From assembly GCA_026770025.1 (NCBI GenBank), contig JAMXDE010000014.1:248001-312000 (forward strand): 64,000 bases of DNA. Direction: 5' to 3'. The notes under the pieces are model-generated. The model was not told where the DNA came from, made no database searches, and worked only from the letters and a program-made list of their open reading frames with translations. Shown here piece after piece: positions 55,252 through 64,000 of the stretch. Position 1 is the first letter of the stretch; each line of letters opens with the position of its first letter. The position numbers and the translations under genes are program-made. This DNA is from Craspedostauros australis (taxonomy: Eukaryota; Bacillariophyta; Bacillariophyceae; Mastogloiales; Achnanthaceae).

Positions 55252-58200
55252 GGTTCCTGTAGCTAGATGCCTTGAGGTGAGTTGGATCGTCAGACACGCA
55301 GCGTGGCGACAAGGGTCGGTGTTATGCCGATGCGTGCCATGATGACGAGATAGGACCAGTTTCACGCCCATGACAACGTCCAGCACCATGCACCATGATG
55401 CGAAGTCATTTTGAAGCGATGAATCCGTAGAACGACAATATTGAGACGAATTGATGAATGTGTGAGTGGGAAATGGAATTAACGATCGAAGAAGGAAACA
55501 GCAGTCGAAGGAGAGAGGCTCTATCCGCGGTGGCGACGGCAGCCGCACGGATGAGATGCGCTGCGGACGACGACAACATACGAGAGGGCACGTGGACCAA
55601 GAAGCGAAATGGGAGCTGGGTGGTCCGTGCCAGTGCCACGCAGACTCGCACAAGTTCCGCGCTTCTTCTCCCATGCTGATCGCTGCGTTGATCGTGTTGC
55701 ACCAGTTGCATCTCACGCTTCGTATCTTGTATTCAGTCGCAACCGATGGGGGAGTGGAAGCCTGGCCATGCTGCCGCTCATCGCCCTTTGGATATTGCCC
55801 TTGCTTCATCTGACAACATGCGGTGAAGAAGTAGTGCCCATTGTGCTGTTGGTTGACGTTGACATCATCGTGCCTGCCTGAAAATTGCACATGCGAGTAG
55901 TTTGTGTATGAATAAGTATGGTGTATATGGTACATACACATCGTGAATGCACTCGTGCTGGACTCACTTCTGCTGGCTGCTCGATCAATTGATCTTGGAT
56001 TGACCTGCGATTCTGGTGCACTGCTCGTTGTCTGTGTTGGCTTTGCACTCTTCACTCGATGTGTTTTTTGAGGAGAACAGAGTTGTCTTGAGACAACAGA
56101 AGTGATGCCGATTCAACACAAGATGAATGCTGTGAATGTTTTTTATGCTGTTGTTGCGGTTGCTCACATTGTGCTGTGGTTGCTCTCACAAATTGAAGTG
56201 GCGTGAATGTTCTTGCGTCCAGTGTCTTCGTGTTGGTTGGCAGGTTTGCTGTGATACCGGAAAATGGCGGGAACGCCACGCAGGCATTAAAAAACTGAGG
56301 ATCATTCGTCCAACGCAGGGTGTGGCTGATGGTACAGCGATGAAGTGAAGTCCGTGATTAGCGTCGAACGTGGCAGCAGAAGGCTTGGACGTCACAGTGT
56401 GGCCGTTTTGAAACTTTATTCGTTTTCTGTTCATCTCGTAAGCATTGTGTGGTCTGGAGGATTGGGAAATATTCGTCGACGAGTTTTGCTTCGGGTGACC
56501 GCATGCGAGACCTACGGTACGAGCATTGGCGGTGGGGTGGCCCGTGATGAACGGAACTGATGCGTTTGCATTCGTATGGTGTGGTGGCCACATTGTAGGG
56601 CGAAGAGTGGAGGTGCAGAGGTTTACGGAAGGAGGCGATTGACCCTGTTTGTTGTCGCCCTCTCTCTCTCTCTCTCTTTGTTCGAACGATGTCTTGGCTG
56701 CGCATTGTGCTCCAGACGCCATTTGAACTTCATCAGAATCGCAAGGGCGCACCGCGATGATTGTTGGTGCAGCAGCCAAGGAATTGGGCTGACTCACGGC
56801 GCCTCTGCAGACGCCGGGGATCGTGCTGTCGTCCAATTCTTCGAGACCTTTACCGTTGCAGGTGGTTGATGCTCTCTCTCTCTCTCTCTGCGTCTCCCTT
56901 TCGTTGTTGTTGATTGTTTGTGAAGGCCACAACGCGCCCTTTCGCCAAAGAAAGTGGAAGTTTGTGTGTTGGTTGCCTTGTGGGCTTTGAGCACGTCGGG
57001 ATGGCCGGTCTTGGAGTTTGTGCAATGTGCGACCGGCGACAAACTCAAATCGTCATAGGTCAGAAAGCGCGGAAATGGAACTTTGGATTGTTGTGTGTGG
57101 CGTGTCGTATTCTTCTCCATTAAGTATCACTATGTCTGAACACAGACTAATATACTTATAGCACACGCATCAGCGCCCCAACATCGGCGTAGTATTCATT
57201 GATGTTAATGTCCCGTTGCGACACACTGTTCAGCCTCTGCACATAATCGTTTGATTGCGTCGTTTCTGGTAGATACCAATGATATTAAGTTGCATAACGC
57301 CACTCGCTTCACATAAATGACGAACAGTCAAGTTGACAAGCCAGAACAGAAAAGCAAAGAACAACGCCGTCGATCAGCATTCGCTGCGTTCATTGCGGCA
57401 TAGCCTCTGCAAGCAAGATCCAACTATCTTTATTTGCGTCCGTCGCACCTCTTGTCCGCCATGCAACGTTGCCACGCCCGAAGGAACATCAACCGCAGTT
57501 TCGCGTCATTCCGTGCAGTATTACCGACACATTTTGTTGTGCTGGACGCAGCTTCGCGCCAACTCTGAGTCGTGTGCTGGCCAAAGATCGCTCAACTCAT
57601 CCACGACTCCTCAAACGATTCACAAAATTGTCCGGCGCTCCTTCGCTTCCGTTGCGCTTTCTGCCTCTCACAAAATTGGGAACAAGCATTGTGCATCAGT
57701 CGCAGGTTGCGCATCAGTTGCAGGTTGCGCATCAGTTGCAGGTTGCGCATCAGTCGCAGGTTGTGCATCATTTGGAAGAAGTGTGGTAGACCACTCGACA
57801 GAGAGCGTGAGCCCATCCGCAGCAAATCCATCACCTCGGCATCGTAAATCCTCGCGTGCGGCCTCGTGCATCAATCCACGTAGCCAGGACGCTGTATGGC
57901 GTACTGGCGCCCTGCCACGGCTCATCCGCACGTCACGAAAAATACTCTGCTAAATCCACGCAGCACGATCAGATTGCTGACGTCATGTTTTGACGCGATA
58001 CTCTCGCTCGGGTTTCGTTCAGTCTTGCCATCGACCGTATCGCTTCATTCGAACTTCGACTCATCTGACTTAATCATCGCGCCAACAAGAAAATCTCACC
58101 AAAGATACCTTTTCGCACTCGACAACACACACATGTTCCTGAACAAGATCGCCCACAACAGGCATGACCACGAAGCAGGCAACGGTCAGGTGAGGAACCA

Positions 58201-58472
58201 AGACGATGATCGACATGCGGAACAGAGAAGTGGATCCAGAGTGCGCGCCAAGAGATAGATCGAAGGCGAAGGAATGGCAGCGTCATGTGCACAAAGGAGG
58301 CAAGAGGTTGTTGACCGCGAGTGTCATAAAACTCGATTCACATCAGAACAACAGCAGAATCGAACGGCGGTCAGTCTCGCCACCCAATCACCAAGAAAGG
58401 CAATTGCTGTGGTGCTCCATCCACAATACTTCTCTCCGAATATAATAGAGTACGATACAAGACATACTCACA
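55252..58472. other. Intergenic, 3.2 kb, no gene recognised
   Basis: Contains two CT microsatellites (about 56660-56681 and 56872-56890) and the 18-bp tandem repeat at about 57693-57775. Open frames up to 280 codons cross these repeats but have arbitrary composition. The part just upstream of 55251 is open in the secreted protein's frame without similarity. Confidence 0.55.
57693..57775. repeat. 18-bp tandem repeat
   Basis: About 4.5 copies of GCATCAGTTGCAGGTTGC, with C/T changes at two positions. It falls in no supported gene. Confidence 0.85.
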
Positions 58473-61387
58473 ATGATAACCCGATCATCGAGCACGAACC
58501 GTGCGGCCGACAAGGTCGATCATGAGCAAGAATCCGTCAGCAAGAAGCAAGATCGCGCTGAAGAGGAAGTTGCGGCCATGGCTGCGCCCTCAACGGATCC
58601 AGCTCCCAGCGCATGTCCAGCAAGAAATGAGCAAAATGGTATGAAGGAATCACCAGCAAGTGGATCCCCAGCCACTGCACTTGATGCATGCCCACAAGCT
58701 GATGATCACGCTGCTCACGAGAAGGACCAAGACGCCGCCGAAAGCGATGGCGGAGAGCCTGTGACAGGGTCCAAGCAAGAAGCGCCAGCGGCAGGCGCCC
58801 CCGAGCACGAGGTAAGTGCACACTGTGCTCTGCTCTCACTTCATGTGGATGTTGATGTCAATGCAGATGCAGATGTGGATACCATACTATTCTATACACG
58901 AACTTCCGCGAGCCACTCTGGATTGCTTGCGCAGTGTTCGCACGCAAGAAAGTAATAGATTATGTGTCCGCATGCGTGCTTTGCCGACGCACGATCTAAT
59001 GTCTCTCCCCCCTTGTCTTCTTGTTCACAGATCGCTCATCGGAACAATGGTGATGATAATGACCACGGCAACGACAAGTGCAACGCAGTCGACACAGCGA
59101 ATGACGGTGCTATACCTACCGACCTTCCACAAGCAAATCCAATCGCAAATAGCGCAGGCGCTTCAGTTGTTGATGCAAGCAACGGCAATAACAGCAACGC
59201 TCGCCCGGCTTGTGCGACCGATGCGATCGTCGACGACACAAGCAACAGCAAGGATGGTGCGGACCAAAAAGAGCATGCCGACGATGGCACCGACCACGAA
59301 CGGCTCAACAACGAGAGCAAGAAGGAGAAGGAAACGAAGAAGGAGCAGCGAAAAGGGTCTACGGAAAATAGCAATGACCAAAACAAGGACGAAGATGAAG
59401 CGAAGGGCAAGGACAAGGACACAGGTGAGGATGAGGATGAGGATGAGGGCGACGGTGGTTGGGACTTGCATCGCATCTTCTCAATCGCAGAACTGTCTTC
59501 CACTGCTGAGATTCGTCTTTGTGATCAATGCTCCACCCAGGCATTTGGTATCTACGTCAAGAGTGACACGAAGAGCGACAAGTGGGCCTACTGTGTTGAC
59601 TGCCAGGAAAATGACTTTGGTGGTTGGCCATCACCCTCGGACATCCCAGTATCCTTCCTCGCCGTCGACCACAAGAAGCTCATCAAGAAGAAATGCTCCA
59701 AGCGCAGAAATCCCAAGATGCCGGACCTGCCGCAAGCTCCACCAGCGCAAACAGCACGGCACTCAAAGACTGCGGATGAGACGCCTTGTCCACCTCTACC
59801 AAACGTTTGCAGCCCTTCCACTTCATCCGGCGGAAGCCCGGCGCAACGTCAGCCACTGTCCTGCATTCCGCAGTCCCCACCGACGAGCAACGCAGTTCAG
59901 GCACTCAGCATGAGCAAGTGCGTCACCCCGCCGCCGTCCAACGTGGTTGCGGCCATGATCACCGATGTCGGTTCGCGATCGAAATCACCGAAAGCGATAA
60001 CCCCGCGTCCATCCACATCTCGCAAACCATCGAAGGCATCGCTTGCCATCCACAAAAAGTGGCAAGATGCAGCGACTGCGATGGGCGGCGGACGCATCAT
60101 CGTCAGCAAGGCCGCTGCGGAGAAGCTGATTCTCGATATGCTGTATCGTGCAATGAAACCGGTCAACATCACACAAGCTCACAAGGTAAGAGGGATTGGG
60201 CGTGGAGACTTCTTCTGCCTCTCTCACACATACATGTGTACTTGGTGGTACTTTGCAGCGTGTGATGAAGATCATCCAGTTTTACGCTGCCGGTCCCGCC
60301 GGTACTGTTGCGCCGCACCTCATCCAACCTCAGCTAACGCTATTCCCCGTTTGTCTGAATTGTCCGCTGGCACAAATATTGCTATCGGCGTGCGCGTACG
60401 ACTTGTACACTTTTTGTGAGCTAGAAATTGAAAGGAGTTGTTCCTGCTCCATTGCTGTCGTCTTGCCTCAAGGAGATGGCCTCGAAGGATGACGGCGAAG
60501 ACAGCAACGCCAACCCGTTCGACGTGAATAGCGACGACGACGACGGCAAAGAAAACCGTGATGGACGACGAAGCCAGGGTCAACCGCGACAGGATACTCA
60601 CAAGAAGGCACCTTCCTCTGATGCCCTTTGCGGTTCCGTTGTCTACAAGCCTGGACGGTCTCTCAACGCGAGCCTGTACTACTTTGACCATGGCAAGAAA
60701 CCTGGTCTCTCTCCATCGGAACAGGGAGAGCTCGCCTCCAAACTGGCTGTAAGCACGGCGAAGCGAGATGCGTTGGAAGACGAATTGAACGCCACACTAT
60801 TCAGCACTCGGAAGTTAGCCAACGAACCAACGAACTTGGATCTCGAGACGCGGCTCGATGAGCATGAATCGACCGTCTCCCAATACAGAATCGAAGTGGA
60901 AGACGCTCGCAAGCTTCAGGTGAATCAAGAGCACAAGGCGAGAACCAAACGTAAGATCACCAAAATGACCACGGTTTGGCGTTCGCGCAAGCGTATCTGT
61001 TTGGACTTCATGAATCACTTGGAGGAGGTCACGGATGGCATGGTCTCCGCCAGAAAGTGCTTCAAGGGGGATGGGCAGATCTCGTTGGATTCCGACGAGG
61101 TGGTTCGCGATGGCGCGATCCGCTTCGAGAAGGACAAGCGCGATCGCAAACGCATGTTGGGCGATCGAATGAAGACCAACGCTCTGCGAGCTTCCCATGC
61201 CAAGCTGATGGCAGGGTCCTCATTGAAAGGCCCCAGATCCGCTCAGCACTCAAAGCGAGCGACTGGAGCAATGGCAAGTGATCTCGCGAATCCTGATTTC
61301 GTCGCAGTCATGCTGAACAGCCAAGGTCATGTGCAGCGAGTTCATTTGGATGCTGACGAGATTCGAAGCAAGAGCAGCAGCGGTTGA
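58473..61387 (+). CDS. HOP2/TBPIP-like homologous-pairing protein with long N-terminal extension
   Basis: Four exons: 58473-58811, 59031-60185, 60259-60301, 60435-61387 (829 aa). Donors GTAAGT, GTAAGA and GTACTG; the 43-nt third exon is the least certain. Residues 1-250 are disordered and acidic. A Cys4 motif (LCDQC...YCVDC, about 296-325) with nearby Trp may bind zinc. A Ser/Pro-rich linker leads to a winged-helix part (AAEKLILDMLYRAMKPVNITQAHK, about 473-497) and then a long coiled coil (ELASKLAVSTAKRDALEDEL) and TMTTVWRSRKRI-type helix (KMTTVWRSRKRICLDFMNHLEE), which match the TBPIP/HOP2 layout. HOP2, with MND1, promotes strand invasion by Dmc1/Rad51 in meiosis. Typical HOP2 is about 220 aa, so the first 470 residues are extra. 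Confidence 0.68.
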
Positions 61388-63438
61388 TCTGCGAGTATAA
61401 TGCCTGAACCAAAGAAAATGTGGTGGAACGTTGAGTAGAATTGAATGTACAGAGGCACTATATCTATGTACAGCAATGGTTTTGTGTCTCGAGTGAGAGA
61501 AAGTTCATGGTGGCGCAGTGCGAGCTTCGTGTGGGTCTCTATCCACACCGGATGCGAGACGTTTACTTTATCGCATGGCAACTAGCTTTTAAGCTAGTTG
61601 CGAGTCGACCAACTGTTTGCAATCAACATTCCATATTTTTTTCCCGGATTTCAAAACTAAGTACATATTCCCAATCCTCGTAGATCTAAAACATATACCA
61701 ATCCATTACAGATCTGAGGTTGGCCGTATTTTAAGTTTTATGGACCGATGGATGTGCGCATTTTTCGATCTCTTTCGGGTTTCAGCTGTTTGGCTACGAC
61801 TACATCGATCCAAGTTAACGCGTTGCTGTTCTTTGTTTCAGCAAGGTTGTTCCCATTTTGAATTGTTTAGTTTCTTTTTCAGGCGTTTCGATCAGAGCAT
61901 CCAACACCCTGTCCACGATAGCGCTAGTTGTAGAGTTCTGGGAGAAGCGGCGGGTGCGCGTTTACGTCCAATCTACTCTGTGCGTGTCCAATCCGTCGTC
62001 GACGTCAGCAAACTGGCTGCTGCGTCATGAACCACCAATCACAGCACGATGTGATAGGTTCTCACCAATGCCTTGTTGTGGTGGAATGGTTGAGTGAGGT
62101 TGGTACTCTCGAAGTGTTTTGTGTCATGCATTTTTCGTACGTGCGTTGCAATGTTTGACATTTACCTCAGCCCCCAGGATGCCCGACTGGCCGAGAGCGC
62201 CAAACCTGACACAAGAAGATGACAATGGCGGAACACCAAAAAAACATCACAATGGCCACCCAACGGCATTGTCAGCGCCGCACCAACCAGCGGCCCAATG
62301 ACAAATCCAAGCACATCGACGTCACTGCCATGCAACCTTTGGTGGGTGGACGAGCGGAGGCTGCGAGAGCGGTTGATTTGGGGCCGCCGCAGGCCTCCGC
62401 GCAAACGTCTCAAAATTGCAGCAGATTGGCTCGTTGGATGTAGCCTGTGTATTCCATGCTCAGGCCACACCAACGCCTACGAATGGGCAACACACATCCA
62501 GGAGGTCACCATCAAGGTCCCCACGAAGTTTGAGGCTCGGGAAGGACCGGGAAGGTGTCCGCGCGGAGGAATCAGTGGAGGGCAAGAGTTTTGTTGGGCG
62601 GATCGTGGCGAACCTGCCATGTGACTTTGGCAGTGAGGGGGCAGCATCATCAAGCTGCCCAATCGCCAAGTCACCCATACAAGGTCCGTGCGACATCATC
62701 TGAAGATGCACGTCGCGAAGTTCGAGCTGCTGTAACGGTCTGGAAGAGGCTGCAGCATGGAATGAGTGCAGACCTGTCATTTTTGGTGGGGCACCCAAAA
62801 CCAACAGGGCCATCACCAAATGGAGGCGTACCATCGGAACCCTCCACACCCAGCCCAGTCTGGATGCATCAGCATGTCGCCAGGTAGTGTGGGAATGCAC
62901 GAGGGTCACGTGGAGGGGCTGAAAGGGTCCTGTGGATGAGATATGGATCCGTATCCATACCGCATCCAGCTTGCACTTCGTTTTTTGAAATCGCTCTTTT
63001 TCAGTGTATCGACACTTTGGGGTGTGCAATGTGGCAGAAATGTTCTGTCCTTCATGGAGTGGATAGCTGGGGAGCATACAGAGCCATTGTGGTGCGCAGT
63101 TTGAAGAAATACAACGATGATGATGATGATCATGGGTGCTGAGGGGAGGGCAACATTGTGCCATCCAGAATTTTTCGAATTCACCACACAACTGTGTGGT
63201 GGTCAAACATGACAATAAAAACAATTTCTATGTCAATTTAACTTTGATATTCTGTATAACCTATAGTCAGGCGTCTGAATGCAATGTTTAGATTTAATTG
63301 CAAACGATGTGTTGTTGAGATATAGCATGATAAGCAGATGTTTGGATGGTTTTGGGGTGGCCTCTAGACTCGTTATAGTAGCATGATCTGTCGCCCACAA
63401 AACTCCACAACTAGTGTTATCGCGGTGATGCACTCCCA
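61388..63438. other. Intergenic, 2 kb, no gene recognised
   Basis: Holds the palindrome at 61578-61601 and a 7-bp inverted repeat near 63184-63199. Open frames at 62119-62900 on both strands have no recognisable domain; they may be remnants of an old element or chance. Confidence 0.5.
61578..61601. repeat. Perfect 11-bp inverted repeat with 2-nt loop
   Basis: GCAACTAGCTT and AAGCTAGTTGC are separated by TT, about 190 nt beyond the stop codon of the HOP2-like gene. It may form a hairpin or cruciform; role unknown. Confidence 0.7.
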
Positions 63439-64000
63439 TCACGGAGTTTCGGTCTCATCACCCAACACAGCCTCACTTTCTCTGTTCGCCTTCATGGTGT
63501 GAGCATCACACCACATCTGATGGTCCAGTTGCTCTTCCTCTCTCTGCAACTCCTCTTCCCTCTGTTCCTCCTCTGTTCCAGCTGATTCATTGTTGGTCGC
63601 CACGATTCTGGATGTTGCTGTTGCTTTGCTTGTTGTGTTGGTTGCTGTCTTGATGAGAGCAGCCTCCTTCTTTTGTTTGCGTTGTTTGGCACTGTACGCT
63701 GCAAACAGCGACGCTTTTACGCGCATGGGATTTGCGTGCAGTTGGACGTACCAGTCAGTTTTCGTTTTTTCGTTCTTCATCAGTTTCTCGTGTGCTTCAT
63801 GTTCGGACGGTCTGTTTTTCGGGTCCTTCGCGGACGCTTCACAGATGTCCTTCAATTTTGCCACAACGTAGTCTGGTAGTTCCGCGGGTTTGCGCGTTGT
63901 TTTGCTTGCCCAGCCTTGTACTGCGAGTGGTGGGTGTTCTGTTTCCGCGGTCTGGTCTCGTAGTGCCGTGGTGTGATCGGATGGCAGGTGTTGTTGTCCG
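63439..64000 (-). CDS. Partial gene, unknown function (runs off right edge)
   Basis: An open frame enters from the right edge and ends at the stop codon 63439-63441; about 186 codons are visible and the start is outside the window. It encodes a hydrophilic, Lys/Glu-rich helical protein: GWASKTTRKPAELPDYVV, AKLKDICEASAKDPKNRPSEHEAHEKL, TDWYVQLHANPMRVKASLFAAYS, then a Gln/Glu-rich coiled stretch. No catalytic motif is visible and I do not recognise the family. The ordered LPDYVV...KNRPSEHEA block looks conserved in style, so it may be a chromatin or element-associated protein, but this is not shown. Confidence 0.5.
   Translation of the reverse strand, partial: GQQHLPSDHTTALRDQTAETEHPPLAVQGWASKTTRKPAELPDYVVAKLKDICEASAKDPKNRPSEHEAHEKLMKNEKTKTDWYVQLHANPMRVKASLFAAYSAKQRKQKKEAALIKTATNTTSKATATSRIVATNNESAGTEEEQREEELQREEEQLDHQMWCDAHTMKANRESEAVLGDETETP

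Noticed and set aside
55252-56055. N-terminal extension of the secreted PTS protein
   Set aside because: The frame is open but arbitrary in composition, and the Met at 55251 starts a good signal peptide.
56186-57025. 279-codon minus-strand open frame
   Set aside because: It crosses two CT microsatellites and shows no recognisable domain.
57693-57775. Possible CRISPR-like array
   Set aside because: Units are contiguous with no spacers, so it is a plain tandem repeat in a nuclear genome.
57333-57953. 206-codon open frame with CASVAG repeats
   Set aside because: The repeats come from an 18-bp tandem array open in several frames; no start context or similarity supports coding.
62119-63224. Overlapping open frames on both strands (75-254 codons)
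   Set aside because: No domain, and the frames compete without a clear winner; an old element remnant is possible but unsupported.

Overview
The window comes from the nuclear genome of a photosynthetic stramenopile, most likely a diatom or close relative. Three things seen in the sequence point there. Several proteins begin with an ER signal peptide followed by a phenylalanine cleavage motif (HAF, AAF, SAF, NAF), the bipartite plastid address of algae with secondary red plastids. One gene is a class XXIX-type myosin with a CBS/PB1 tail, and one secreted protein carries long PTS repeats; both are stramenopile hallmarks. Introns are mostly short (73-434 nt) with GT-AG ends, and genes are dense on both strands.

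Layout. 1-7000: a Ty1/copia-type LTR retrotransposon on the minus strand, running off the left edge. 7.4-9.6 kb: an ankyrin-BTB gene. 11.1-13.8 kb (-): plastid CBS-NhaD antiporter. 15.0-16.7 kb (+): plastid KAS II (FabF). 17.5-18.9 kb (+): IQ/coiled-coil protein. 19.5-20.6 kb (+): Rab geranylgeranyltransferase beta. 21.0-22.0 kb (-): unknown two-exon gene. 22.6-23.6 kb (-): PRA1-type Rab acceptor. 24.4-24.8 kb (+): small plastid protein built of five Cys/His repeats. 25.8-27.5 kb (+): COP9 signalosome subunit 4. 27.8-29.7 kb (-): plastid Ycf49-like DUF3593-DUF2499 protein. 30.2-31.0 kb (+): MsrA with an acylation motif. 33.5-38.1 kb (+): large PX-domain sorting nexin-like protein. 38.7-39.1 kb (-): thylakoid-lumen protein. 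39.6-50.8 kb (-): one giant myosin gene. 51.6-55.3 kb (-): secreted PTS/Cys-rich protein. 58.5-61.4 kb (+): HOP2-like meiotic protein with a very long N-terminal extension. 63.4-64.0 kb (-): partial gene of unknown function.

The main result is the 39.6-50.8 kb locus. It looks at first like two genes, a myosin and a repetitive CBS/PB1 protein, but splice sites and phase join them into one four-exon gene of about 3428 residues: motor, degenerate IQ motifs, seven UVR-like helical hairpins, 20 CBS domains in five four-domain blocks, PB1, and a C-terminal membrane anchor. Three of the five CBS blocks are almost identical 1068-bp tandem DNA copies.

Themes: plastid functions (FabF, NhaD, Ycf49-like, lumen protein, Cys-rich repeat protein) and membrane traffic (RabGGT beta, PRA1, PX protein, myosin) dominate. 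All exon joins were made by eye from splice sites, phase and family fit; no transcript data were available. No tRNA, rRNA or CRISPR was recognised.
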